Assembly: GCA_047605685.1 (NCBI GenBank)
Contig: JASGFF010000039.1
Location: forward strand, 1 to 22,493
Length of the DNA stretch: 22,493 nt
Direction: 5' to 3'
Source of the DNA: JAUASV01 sp047605685
Lineage (GTDB): Bacteria > Actinomycetota > Actinomycetes > Actinomycetales > Microbacteriaceae
Position 1 is the stretch's first letter, and every line of letters begins with the position of its first letter. Positions 13,695-21,497 of this stretch are shown one piece after another. The notes under the pieces were generated by a model. The model made no database searches. It was not told the origin of the DNA and saw only the letters and a program-made list of their open reading frames with translations. The translations under genes were made by a program, and so were the position numbers.

Positions 13695-14770
13695 GCACGC
13701 CGCCGGCGGGGCACATCGAGCTGGAGCGCACCGTGGACTCCATCACGGTCGGCCGGCGGCACCGCCACGACCTCGGAGACCTGGCCCCGCTGGTCGAGTC
13801 GATCCGCCGCAACGGCCTGTTGCAGCCCATCACGATCACCCTCGACGGGCACCTGATCTGCGGCGCCCGCCGCCTCGCGGCGATCAAGCTCCTCCGCTGG
13901 AAGACCGTGAACGTGTGGGTGCGCTCCGGCGTCTCCGACCGGCTCGGGCAGCTCCTCGCGGAGCAGGACGACAACCTCCTGCACAAGCCGCTGACGCAGC
14001 TCGAAGCCGCCGCGCTCTACCGGGAGCTGAAGACCCTGCTGGCCGAGGACGCCGCCCGCCGACAGGAGGCGACCCGATTCCGGCCCGCCGGCGACGCCGG
14101 GGAAGACGGTCCCGGTAACTTGACGGCACCGTGGGAGACGACCCCAGGGGAAGCGCGGGTGCAGGCGGCGATCATGCTGACCGGCCGCGACTCCCACACG
14201 ACGTTCGAGCGCATCGGCCGACTGGAAGACCTCGCCGCCGACGAGTCCCAGCCCGAGACCGTGCGACGCCTCGCGGCAGAGGAGGTCGAGCGGATCAGGG
14301 CCGGCGAGAAGGTCTACCCCTCGCACCTGCGGATCAACACGGAGCTGTCCCTGGCGGAGCTCGACCGGCTCGCCGGCGACGCCTCCCAGCCGGCCGGGCT
14401 GCGGGAGCAGGCCCGTTCCGAGGCCGCCGCGGTGCGGCTGGCCGAGCAGGAGGCGAAGGCGGCAGAGATGGAGGCGCTGGCGAAGGCCGCCCTCGCCCGC
14501 GTGAAGGCCGCGAAGACGGCCGGGCGGAAGACGAAGCGGCCTGCGCTGACGGCGGTCGAGAGCGGGCTGCCGGTGCCGTTCCCGCTGAGCGTGTTCACCG
14601 CGACCTGGGACGACATGGCCGAGTGGTGGGCCCACTACGACCCCACCGCGGTCGGCCCGGCGCTCACCGATGACCAATGGGCCAGGTTCGAGCGCACCGT
14701 CACCGGCACTCTCGCGTTCGCGGACGCGGCCTGTCTCGCGCGGCGCTCGCGCACCGAGCACATCGCCTGA
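13691..14770 (+). CDS. ParB N-terminal domain (ParB/Srx-like) protein
   Basis: A 359-residue protein. The ParB/Sulfiredoxin fold covers about residues 10-80, with LAPLVESIRRNGLLQPITI followed by GHLICGARRLAAIKLL, where CGARR (57-61) takes the place of the GERR box of ParB. A helical segment (LAEQDDNLLHKPLTQLEAAALYREL) resembles the region before the ParB DNA-binding part. The rest is helical, with an Ala/Glu/Lys-rich stretch near 235-285. There is no ParA ATPase next to it in the window, so simple ParAB partition is not shown; a regulator or nuclease-like role is equally possible. The GTG start at 13691 overlaps the upstream stop by 4 nt. Confidence 0.87.
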   Translation: MSTPPAGHIELERTVDSITVGRRHRHDLGDLAPLVESIRRNGLLQPITITLDGHLICGARRLAAIKLLRWKTVNVWVRSGVSDRLGQLLAEQDDNLLHKPLTQLEAAALYRELKTLLAEDAARRQEATRFRPAGDAGEDGPGNLTAPWETTPGEARVQAAIMLTGRDSHTTFERIGRLEDLAADESQPETVRRLAAEEVERIRAGEKVYPSHLRINTELSLAELDRLAGDASQPAGLREQARSEAAAVRLAEQEAKAAEMEALAKAALARVKAAKTAGRKTKRPALTAVESGLPVPFPLSVFTATWDDMAEWWAHYDPTAVGPALTDDQWARFERTVTGTLAFADAACLARRSRTEHIA

Positions 14771-14793
14771 ACCTGGCGGTCGTGCGCGTGGTG

Positions 14794-14802
14794 GCGCACC
14801 TC
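14794..14802 (+). promoter_or_regulatory. GCGCACCTC box, copy 3
   Basis: This copy lies 40 nt before the ATG at 14843. It is the right half of a dyad GTGCGC (14782-14787) and GCGCAC (14794-14799). The upstream string CCTGGCGGTCG is also found before the ArdC-like gene. The dyad suggests a protein binding site between the ParB-like gene and the secretion genes. Confidence 0.45.
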
Positions 14803-14842
14803 CCCGACGACCCCGCTACTCGTCCGGGAAAGGACTTCGCGC

Positions 14843-15535
14843 ATGAACCCCGCTGACACCGACCGTCGCCGCCGACGTCTGCTCATCGCCGCCATCGCCG
14901 GCGGCCTCGCGCTGCTGATCCTCGTGGGCGTCGGCATCTACGGGCTGCTGCGCGGCCCCGCGACCAGCCAGCCGACGCCCTCGGGTGAGCCGGCGCCGTC
15001 GATCACCGTCTCGCCCGCGCCGACCACGGGGACGGGCCCGGCCGCGGTGCCGCGAACGGGCGGCCCCGAGGCGTTCGCCCGCGCGGTTGCCGTGGCCCTG
15101 TTCACCTGGGACACCGCCTCCGGCTACAGCCCGTCCGACTACGCGCAAGTGCTCGCGGATGTCGCCGCCGACGTCGAGGCCGACGCCTTCGTGAGCGACG
15201 TGCGCGCCTACCTGCCGACGACACAGGCGTGGGGCCAGCTCCGGCAGTACGCGACACGCCAGTGGCTCACCATCGGCTCCGCCGTGATCCCGGATGCCTG
15301 GGCGACCGCGGTCGAGCAGGCCGCGCCGGGTCAGATTCCCGAGGGGGCGACCGCGTACACGATCACCGGCACGCGGCACCGCGACGGCACCTGGGGCACC
15401 ACCCCCGTCGAGGCATCCCGGCCCGTGTCGTTCACGGTCTTCCTCGTCTGCACGCCCCCGATCCCCGGCCGCTCGGCGTCGTCGGTGCTGTGCGAGGTAC
15501 TGCGGCTGTCCGAGCTCGACAACCCCCTCCGCTGA
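14843..15535 (+). CDS. Membrane-anchored conjugation protein, possible VirB8/TcpC role
   Basis: A 230-residue bitopic protein: a short Arg-rich cytoplasmic N-terminus, one membrane helix at about 13-36, a Pro/Ser/Thr-rich linker, and an extracellular domain at about 70-230. The domain has helices (FARAVAVALFTWDTASG, DYAQVLADVAADVEADAF) followed by strand-rich sequence (TAYTITGTRHRDGTW, VSFTVFLVCTPP). This layout, an N-terminal anchor plus an NTF2-like outer domain, is that of VirB8/TcpC in Gram-positive secretion systems, and the position at the head of the T4SS block agrees. I see no diagnostic motif, so VirB8 is a structural guess. AAAGGA lies about 9 nt before the ATG. Confidence 0.8.
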   Translation: MNPADTDRRRRRLLIAAIAGGLALLILVGVGIYGLLRGPATSQPTPSGEPAPSITVSPAPTTGTGPAAVPRTGGPEAFARAVAVALFTWDTASGYSPSDYAQVLADVAADVEADAFVSDVRAYLPTTQAWGQLRQYATRQWLTIGSAVIPDAWATAVEQAAPGQIPEGATAYTITGTRHRDGTWGTTPVEASRPVSFTVFLVCTPPIPGRSASSVLCEVLRLSELDNPLR

Positions 15536-15550
15536 GAGGAGCCGGCCGTG

Positions 15551-16720
15551 ATGAAGAAGCTGGCCGCCGCCGCGGTCGCCCTACTGTTCCTGGCACCGTC
15601 GTCCGTGCTGCTCGGGGTGGCGACGCTGGTGAACCCGTCCGCGCAGGCGGTCTGCCTGCCCGGATCGCTGACGGTCGGCCCGATCCCGGACTCGCTCACC
15701 GCGACCACCAAGGACGGCACCACCATCACCCTCGGCAAGACGCAGCTCACCCGTGCGGCGACGATCATCACGGTCGGCGGGCAGACCTCCGGCGTCGGCC
15801 GTCCCAGCGTGGTCATCGCGCTCATGGCCGCCCTCACCGAGTCGCGCCTGCGGATGCTCGCCAACACGAGCGCCTACCCCGAGTCCGGCGACTACGACAA
15901 CGACGGCAACGGCTCCGACCACGACAGCCTCGGCCTGTTCCAGATGCGCCCCGCCTCCGGGTGGGGCACCGTCTCGGAACTCATGGATGCGACCTACCAG
16001 ACTCGCGCGTTCTACGGAGGGCCGACCGGCCCGAACTACCCGAGCCCCAGGGGGCTGCTCGACATCCCCGGCTGGCAGAGCCTCGATCCCGGAGAGGCGG
16101 CGCAGGCCGTCGAGGTGTCCGCGTATCCCGACCGCTACCAGAACTACCAGCCGGTCGCCGAGGCGATCCTGACCGTCCTCACCCGGCCGGCGACCTCGGG
16201 CGGCGGGTCGGATGCGGCTCCAGTCGTGCCGGAGACCACCCGGCTCGTGTTCCCGCTCCCCGAGGGGACCTGGGTGCGGACGAGTCCGTTCGGGTGGCGC
16301 GAGGACCCGATGACCGGGGAGCGGGCATTCCACTCCGGCAGCGACTTCGCCGCCGCGGACGGCACCCCGATCCTCGCCGTCGCGGACGGTCTCGTGGTGC
16401 ACGCCGAATACTCCGGCTCCTATGGCGGGCTCGTCATCATCGAGCACACGGTCGGCGGGCAGCGGGTCGCCTCGTATTACGCCCATATGTGGGAGACCGG
16501 CATCCACGTCGTCGAGGGGCAGACGGTCACCGCCGGGCAGCACATCGGCGATGTCGGTTCCTCGGGGAAGTCGACCGGCCCGCACCTGCACCTGGAAATC
16601 CGACCCGGCGGACGAGGCGCCGAGGCCGTCGACGCGGACGCCTGGCTGACCGAGCACGGCGCCGAAGGCATCGCCGCCGGCGACGCGACCCTCGCCACCT
16701 GCTCCGCCGGGGGTGCGTGA
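15551..16720 (+). CDS. Secreted cell-wall hydrolase: lysozyme-like region plus M23 peptidase
   Basis: A 389-residue exported protein that would open peptidoglycan for the transfer channel (VirB1 role). An N-terminal signal sequence or anchor spans about 1-30 (MKKLAAAAVALLFLAPSS). The first domain has ALTESRL (Glu97 a plausible catalytic acid) and GLFQMRP at 128-134, typical of lytic transglycosylase/goose lysozyme folds. The second is an M23/LytM domain with zinc ligands H261 and D265 (FHSGSDFA), H312 (YYAHM) and the HLH motif at 345-347, all present, so it is probably active. AGAGGAG precedes the start; a GTG at 15548 would add one residue. Its stop overlaps the next gene (TGATG). Fewer than 20 nt follow the upstream gene. 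Confidence 0.92.
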   Translation: MKKLAAAAVALLFLAPSSVLLGVATLVNPSAQAVCLPGSLTVGPIPDSLTATTKDGTTITLGKTQLTRAATIITVGGQTSGVGRPSVVIALMAALTESRLRMLANTSAYPESGDYDNDGNGSDHDSLGLFQMRPASGWGTVSELMDATYQTRAFYGGPTGPNYPSPRGLLDIPGWQSLDPGEAAQAVEVSAYPDRYQNYQPVAEAILTVLTRPATSGGGSDAAPVVPETTRLVFPLPEGTWVRTSPFGWREDPMTGERAFHSGSDFAAADGTPILAVADGLVVHAEYSGSYGGLVIIEHTVGGQRVASYYAHMWETGIHVVEGQTVTAGQHIGDVGSSGKSTGPHLHLEIRPGGRGAEAVDADAWLTEHGAEGIAAGDATLATCSAGGA

Positions 16721-16986
16721 TGGACGTGTTCCCGAACTTCGACGGCGTGGGCGCCTCCGCGGAGCTGCAGTCCATCGTCGGCGCGCTGCTCATGTTCGTC
16801 CTGGTGACTGCGGTGCTCATGCTCATCGTCTGCGCCATCGTGTGGGCGATCGCATCCAGCAGCGGGAACTACCAGGCCGCGACCAAGGCCCGTGTCGGCC
16901 TGTTCGTCGCCATCGGCGCCGCGGCGCTGGCCGGTGCCGGGGTCGCGTGGATGAACTTCCTCCTCGACATCGGCACCGAGCTCTAA
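16720..16986 (+). CDS. Small two-helix membrane protein (DUF6112-like), copy 1
   Basis: An 88-residue protein with an outer N-terminal segment (MDVFPNFDGVG) and two hydrophobic helices at about 24-48 and 64-86. A short polar loop with SSSGNYQAATKAR lies between them. It is homologous to the next gene product along its length. Small two-helix proteins at this position in actinobacterial elements are annotated DUF6112. By size, topology and position between VirB1-like and VirB6-like genes they could fill the VirB2 (TrbC) slot as channel subunits; this is inference. The ATG overlaps the hydrolase stop. Confidence 0.85.
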   Translation: MDVFPNFDGVGASAELQSIVGALLMFVLVTAVLMLIVCAIVWAIASSSGNYQAATKARVGLFVAIGAAALAGAGVAWMNFLLDIGTEL

Positions 16987-17034
16987 CCCGCCGGCGAGGA
17001 TGCCGCCCGCTGGAGGGACGGGGTGCACCTGACC

Positions 17035-17053
17035 GTCGAGAACTCGTCTCGAC
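17035..17053 (+). promoter_or_regulatory. Hairpin upstream of the second small membrane gene
   Basis: GTCGAGA (17035-17041) and TCTCGAC (17047-17053) form a perfect 7-bp stem with a 5-nt loop. It ends 8 nt before the GGGAG ribosome binding site of the gene starting at 17073. No T-run follows, so a terminator is unlikely. It could stabilise the downstream mRNA and raise expression of that gene. Confidence 0.45.
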
Positions 17054-17072
17054 CAGTCAAGGGAGCACAACC

Positions 17073-17342
17073 GTGATCGACATCGACCCCAACAGCTCGG
17101 GCCTTCCAGGCATCGAGCAGCTTCGCATCATCGTCGGCGCGGTGATGACCGTGGGCCTCATCCTCAGCGTGCTCGCGCTCATCATCAGCGCGATCGTCTG
17201 GGGCTTCGGTGCCAACAGCTCGAACCCGCACCTCGCCTCGCGCGGCAAGGTCGGCGTGCTCGTCTCCTGCGGGGCGGCGATCATCTGCGGTGCCGCGGTG
17301 ACGCTCATCAACTTCTTCTGGGGCGTGGGGCAGGCCGTCTAA
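17073..17342 (+). CDS. Small two-helix membrane protein (DUF6112-like), copy 2
   Basis: An 89-residue paralogue of the 16720 gene product. It shares the N-terminal D-x-P-N pattern, IVGA at the start of helix one, SAIVWGFGANSSN at the loop, and GKVGVLVSCGAA leading into helix two, with NFF near the end. The GTG start has GGGAG 7 nt upstream. An 86-nt gap with a hairpin separates it from copy one, in contrast to the overlaps elsewhere, so it may be expressed at a different level. A tandem pair suggests two channel or pilin-like subunits, possibly in unequal amounts. Function is inferred from position only. Confidence 0.87.
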   Translation: MIDIDPNSSGLPGIEQLRIIVGAVMTVGLILSVLALIISAIVWGFGANSSNPHLASRGKVGVLVSCGAAIICGAAVTLINFFWGVGQAV

Positions 17343-17382
17343 TGACGACCCCGACCATGCGCCCGCCGCTGGGGTGGCTGCT

Positions 17383-18816
17383 GTGAGCATCTGCGATGTC
17401 CCGGTCATCTCCTCGGTCTGCGACTTCGTAGGCGAAGGGGTCGCCTCTCTCGTGGCCGCCCCGTTCGACTGGCTCGGCCAGGCGATGGCCGGCGCCGCCG
17501 CGTGGCTGTTCGAGGCGGTGTGGTGGGTGTTCGACACCACGACGCTCGTGGACGTCACGAGCGCCGAGTACGTCGGCATCTACAACATCCTGTTCGGCGT
17601 CGCCGCGTTCATCATGCTCGTGTTCTTCTGCCTGCAACTCATCACGGGCCTCATCCACCGCGACCCGACCGCCCTCAGCCGTGCCGCCCTCGAGCTGGCG
17701 AAGTCGGTGCTGGGGTCGTTCTTGGTCATCACGCTCACCGCGCTGCTGCTGGAAGTGACCGATCAGCTCGCGGTCGGGATCGTGCAGGCCACCGGGAACT
17801 CGATGGAGACGATGGGCACGCAGATCGCGCTGCTCGCGACAGGCCTGGCCGGCATCAACATCGCCGCTCCCGGCGTCGGGGCCATCCTGACGATCTTCCT
17901 CGCGGGCCTCGCCATCAGCGCGGCGGCCATCGTGTGGTTCTCCCTGCTCATCAGGAAGGCGCTGCTCCTGGTGGCGATCGTCTTCGGCCCGGTCGCCCTC
18001 GCCGGGGCGACGTGGGACGCGACCAAGGGGTGGTTCGCCAAGTGGGCCACGTTCGTCATCGCCCTGATCTTCTCGAAGCTCGTGCTGGTCGTGATCTTCC
18101 TCGTGGCGATCGGCCAGGTCGCCTCGCCCATCGAAGCCGACCTCGCCTCCATCAGCGATCCCATCGCCGGCGTCGTCCTCATGTTCGTCGCAGCGTTCGC
18201 GCCGTACATCACCTACAAGTTCCTGTCCTTTGTCGGGTTCGATATGTACCACGCGATGAGCTCCGAGCAGGAGGCCAAGTCCGCCCTCAACCGGCCCATC
18301 CCGATCCCCGCCGCACCGTCCGCCGACAGCGCGAAGAAGGTGCTCGACGGCGGCGCCGCACCCAGCAGCGGGAGTGGCTCTGGCGGCTCCGGCGGCGCTG
18401 CGCCTGCGGGCGGGGCGGCACCGGCCGCCGGTGCGGGCTCGAGTACGGCCGCTGGCGGAGCCTCCTCAGCCGGAGTAGGCGCCGGCGCGGGAGCAGGCGC
18501 GGGGGCCGGGGCTGGTGCCGGTGCCGCGGCGGGGCCGGTCGGTGCCGCCGTGGTCGCCGGTGCGGCGGTCGTCAAGGGCGCGGCGACCGCCGGGCCGAAG
18601 CTCGGCGGCGCGGTCGGCGGCGCCGCCGAGGGACACGCGGGCGCTGCGGCAGAGCAGGTGTCCCCGCCTCCCGTCCCGCCCGCGCAGACCCAGCCGGGCC
18701 GGCCCGCGCCGGCGGCGCCATCGTCCGCACCGTCGCAGGCTCCGGCCTCCTCGACGCCGCCTCGTTCGGACCCAGCACCCCCGCCGTCATCCAAGCCGTC
18801 CTCTGGGAAGGAGTAG
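17383..18816 (+). CDS. VirB6/TrbL-like integral membrane conjugation protein (SCO6881-like)
   Basis: A 477-residue polytopic protein of the transfer channel's inner-membrane core. An amphipathic N-terminus (ICDVPVISSVCDFVGEG) is followed by about six membrane helices between residues 65 and 282 (near 67-90, 108-125, 146-190, 195-212, 224-245 and 262-282). The C-terminal 180 residues are low-complexity Ala/Gly/Pro/Ser, with a Gly-Ala repeat at about 365-382, and probably extend into the cytoplasm. Size and order fit TrbL/VirB6 proteins of actinobacterial elements. I chose the GTG at 17383, with GGGGTGG just upstream, because the family begins at the S-[IV]-C-D sequence; the GTG at 17374 adds three residues. 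The next gene's ribosome binding site overlaps the stop. Confidence 0.9.
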   Translation: MSICDVPVISSVCDFVGEGVASLVAAPFDWLGQAMAGAAAWLFEAVWWVFDTTTLVDVTSAEYVGIYNILFGVAAFIMLVFFCLQLITGLIHRDPTALSRAALELAKSVLGSFLVITLTALLLEVTDQLAVGIVQATGNSMETMGTQIALLATGLAGINIAAPGVGAILTIFLAGLAISAAAIVWFSLLIRKALLLVAIVFGPVALAGATWDATKGWFAKWATFVIALIFSKLVLVVIFLVAIGQVASPIEADLASISDPIAGVVLMFVAAFAPYITYKFLSFVGFDMYHAMSSEQEAKSALNRPIPIPAAPSADSAKKVLDGGAAPSSGSGSGGSGGAAPAGGAAPAAGAGSSTAAGGASSAGVGAGAGAGAGAGAGAGAAAGPVGAAVVAGAAVVKGAATAGPKLGGAVGGAAEGHAGAAAEQVSPPPVPPAQTQPGRPAPAAPSSAPSQAPASSTPPRSDPAPPPSSKPSSGKE

Positions 18817-18819
18817 ACG

Positions 18820-20280
18820 ATGGCGACCAACACGCACAGCGACTACCCGCTGGACCCCGTGCAGTTCTCCCGGCTCACCAAGCGGGGCATCATGCTCGGC
18901 CTGTCGTTGCCGCAGTTCGTCGTGCTCGGGGTGGCGATCCTCACCGTCGTCGCCTCCCTCTATACCGGCGGCGGCATGGGCCTGGCATGGACATCGCCGC
19001 TCTGGGCCGGGGCCGCGCTGCTCGCGGTAATCCCGGCCGGCGGGCGGAAGGTCATCGAGTGGGTTCCTATCGTCTTCCGCTGGGCGTCGAGGACGTACCT
19101 CGGGCAGCTCATCTACCGCCGCCGCGTCATCAAGCCCCGCCCCGCCGGCACCCTCGCCCTGCCCGGCGACGCCGCCCCGTTGCGGGAGTGGGAGGACTCG
19201 GAGACCGGGGCCGCGATGATCCACGACCCGCACGCGCAGACGCTCACCGCGATCCTCGGCGTCTCGCATCCGGCGTTCGTGCTCCTCGATCCGGGCGAGC
19301 AGCAGCGCCGCGTCTCTGGCTGGGGCCGCGTCCTTGCCGCCGCCTGCCGCTCCGGGCGCATCGCCCGCATCCAGGTCAGCGAGCGGACCCTGCCGGACTC
19401 CGGGACGGGCCTGGCGGAGTGGTGGCGCCAGCACGGCACCGACGACGGCTCCTGGCCCGCGACCACCTACAAGGAGCTGATCGAGCGGGCCGGCCCCGCC
19501 GGAGAACGGCACGCGACGACCATCTCGCTGGCTCTGGACATGAAGGCCGCCGGCCGCCAGATCAGGACCGCAGGGGGCGGGATGCGCGGGGCGGCCGCGG
19601 TGCTGCGCCAGGAGATGACGACGCTGACGACCGCGCTGCGCGCCGCGGAACTCACGTCGACCGGGTGGCTCGCGCCGGGCGAGGTCGCCGTCATCCTCCG
19701 CTCCGCCTACGACCCCGCCGCCGCGCCCGCGCTGGAGCGTCACGGGCAGCTCGGCCGCGACCTCGCCACCGCCGGGCCGGTCGCTGTGACGGAGACGTGG
19801 GAGCGACTGCGCTCAGACAGCGCGCACCATGCGGTGCTGTGGATCAGCGAATGGCCCAGGTCGCAGGTCTATCCGGGGTTCCTCGCCCCGCTCGTGCTGT
19901 CCAACGGCATCCTCCGCACCGTCGCCCTCCACTACACGCCGGTACGCGCCGACCAGGCGGCCCGCGATCTGCGGAAGAAGAAGACCGAGCTCATCAGCGA
20001 CGCGAACCAGCGGCGGAAAATCGGGCAGGTCGAGGACGCGGGCGCGTCGGCCGAGCTGGATGACGTGCTCCAGCAGGAGGCCGACCTGACCGCCGGGCAC
20101 GGCGTCCTCCGCGTGAGCGGCCTCGTCTCCGTCTCCGCGGCGACTGTCGATGAGCTCGACGCGGCCGTGGCCGCCGTCGAGCAGGCCGCGATCCAAGCCT
20201 CGTGCGAGACGCGGCGCCTGGTGGGTCAGCAGGCGGTCGCGTTCACCGCCGCGGCGCTGCCGCTGTGCCGGTCAGTCTGA
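18820..20280 (+). CDS. SCO6880-family (PrgI-like) conjugation protein
   Basis: A 486-residue protein with two membrane helices close to the N-terminus (about 29-50 and 58-74; LPQFVVLGVAILTVVAS, PLWAGAALLAVIPAGG). They are followed by a basic segment (YRRRVIKPRP) and a soluble domain of about 380 residues. The N-terminal double helix is the PrgI fold that lies beside VirB4 in Gram-positive systems, and the long C-terminal part, with helical AIQASCETRRL near the end, is the SCO6880 type. In related systems the pair PrgI plus VirB4 works together, and the VirB4-type gene follows one gene later. GGAAGGAG lies 7 nt before the ATG. There is a 3-nt gap after the VirB6-like stop. Confidence 0.9.
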   Translation: MATNTHSDYPLDPVQFSRLTKRGIMLGLSLPQFVVLGVAILTVVASLYTGGGMGLAWTSPLWAGAALLAVIPAGGRKVIEWVPIVFRWASRTYLGQLIYRRRVIKPRPAGTLALPGDAAPLREWEDSETGAAMIHDPHAQTLTAILGVSHPAFVLLDPGEQQRRVSGWGRVLAAACRSGRIARIQVSERTLPDSGTGLAEWWRQHGTDDGSWPATTYKELIERAGPAGERHATTISLALDMKAAGRQIRTAGGGMRGAAAVLRQEMTTLTTALRAAELTSTGWLAPGEVAVILRSAYDPAAAPALERHGQLGRDLATAGPVAVTETWERLRSDSAHHAVLWISEWPRSQVYPGFLAPLVLSNGILRTVALHYTPVRADQAARDLRKKKTELISDANQRRKIGQVEDAGASAELDDVLQQEADLTAGHGVLRVSGLVSVSAATVDELDAAVAAVEQAAIQASCETRRLVGQQAVAFTAAALPLCRSV

Positions 20281-20284
20281 CCTG

Positions 20285-20293
20285 GCGCACCTC
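20285..20293 (+). promoter_or_regulatory. GCGCACCTC box, copy 4
   Basis: This copy lies in the 53-bp gap, 40 nt before the ATG at 20334, the same spacing as copy 3. The flanks CCTGGCGCACCTCCC resemble the start of the 14771-14802 gap. There is no left half of the dyad here. Confidence 0.4.
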
Positions 20294-20333
20294 CCGAGCA
20301 CCACTTCTTTCGATCCGTTGAGGAGACACGATC

Positions 20334-21497
20334 ATGCCGACCTTCGATGACCCCCGGAAGGACGCCGCCGAGGCGTTCGAGGCGCTGCGGGGCCTGGCCC
20401 ACGCGACGCGCATGTTCACCGATCCCGCCGACACCTACGCTGTGACGGGCGACCTACTGGGCGGGGTGCGGTCGCTGCGGCAAGTGGTCGACCAGCTCGC
20501 CGCCGCCCACATCACGCACCGCGGACGGGCGCACGACGACGCCGGGGACCAGGCGGCCGGGGCGACCTCGGCCCTGGCGGCTGCGGACGAGCTGCACCAG
20601 GCCGGAACGCTGCTGGATGCGATCGAGGAGCGGCTGAACGCTGCGTCGCAGCACTCCGGCCGCATCGCCTGGCACCCCGCCGAGTCGGCGAGTATCGACC
20701 TGCCCGGCTCCGAGCGGACCGTGGCGCAGGCGGGGACCCTCACGCTGACGGTGTGGCCGGACACGCCGCTGGGCGAGCACCAGCGCTACGGCTACCGCGT
20801 CGAGGACACCACGACCGGGGAAGCCGTCGAGGGGCGGGACCTGTTCACCGGGGCCGGAGCCCCGGTCGCCCCGGACAAGGCGGTGCGCGAGCTCGCCGTG
20901 TTCCTCTCCGCCGCCGGCGAGGCACGGCAGTACGCGCTCGACAACCCCGGCACGAGCCCGGAGAACGAGGGACTGTTCCCCGAGCGGATCGCTGACGCCG
21001 CGATGGTGAACGCCGCCGCGCTGAGCGAGCTGGCCGAGCACGGCACCCGGCCGCCCGACGCCGGAGGATCGGTCACGGGGCGGCGGCGGATCAGCGTCGT
21101 GTTCCTCGACGGCGCCGAGGGCGACAAGATGCTCGACCTCATCCACGCCTCCGGCACGGACGCGGCGATCGAGCACCTGGCCGGGTACGACTACGGCGAT
21201 GACACCGTGCAGGACGCCCTCGCCAACGGCTACGTCTATGAAACCCCGCCGCGCGGGGCGCTCGACAAGACGGCGACGAAGGACGCCTACACGCTCATCT
21301 ACAGCCCCTTCCTCGGTCACGTCTCGTTGCTGCGGGAGTACGACGCGGCGCCGGACCCAGCGCTGCTCGGCATCGACACCCCAGAGCCCGCCGCGCACGG
21401 TGCCGAACGGGAGCCGTCGCGCGCCCGCCGGGAGGCAACCGACTGGTTCGCCCGCCGCCCTGGCACCGCCGCATCAAGCCGGGGCCTCGCGCTGTGA
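20334..21497 (+). CDS. Hypothetical protein between PrgI-like and VirB4-like genes
   Basis: A 387-residue soluble protein that I do not recognise. Residues 1-105 are helical and Ala/Asp-rich (FDDPRKDAAEAFEALRGLAHA; LRQVVDQLAAAH). The middle (about 110-200) contains strand-like sequence (TLTLTVWPDTPLGEHQRYGYRVEDTTTG). The segment near 255-345 looks like a separate small alpha/beta domain (ISVVFLDGAEGDKML, then TLIYSPFLGHVSLLREY). The last 40 residues are Pro/Arg-rich. No membrane helix or catalytic motif is seen. GAGGAG lies 10 nt before the ATG. The gene overlaps the VirB4-like start by 4 nt, so it should be made together with the secretion ATPase and may be an accessory subunit. Confidence 0.82.
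   Translation: MPTFDDPRKDAAEAFEALRGLAHATRMFTDPADTYAVTGDLLGGVRSLRQVVDQLAAAHITHRGRAHDDAGDQAAGATSALAAADELHQAGTLLDAIEERLNAASQHSGRIAWHPAESASIDLPGSERTVAQAGTLTLTVWPDTPLGEHQRYGYRVEDTTTGEAVEGRDLFTGAGAPVAPDKAVRELAVFLSAAGEARQYALDNPGTSPENEGLFPERIADAAMVNAAALSELAEHGTRPPDAGGSVTGRRRISVVFLDGAEGDKMLDLIHASGTDAAIEHLAGYDYGDDTVQDALANGYVYETPPRGALDKTATKDAYTLIYSPFLGHVSLLREYDAAPDPALLGIDTPEPAAHGAEREPSRARREATDWFARRPGTAASSRGLAL

Noticed and set aside
13247..14761. Minus-strand open frame (504 codons) opposite the ParB-like gene
   Set aside because: Antisense shadow; no recognisable domain and no start signal.
18478..18540. GC-rich repeated DNA that could look like a repeat array
   Set aside because: It encodes the Gly-Ala linker of the VirB6-like protein; the repetition is at protein level.
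17502..20063. Open frame of 853 codons on the plus strand across the VirB6-like and PrgI-like genes
   Set aside because: It spans two well-supported genes in another frame and reads as Arg/Gly repeats.
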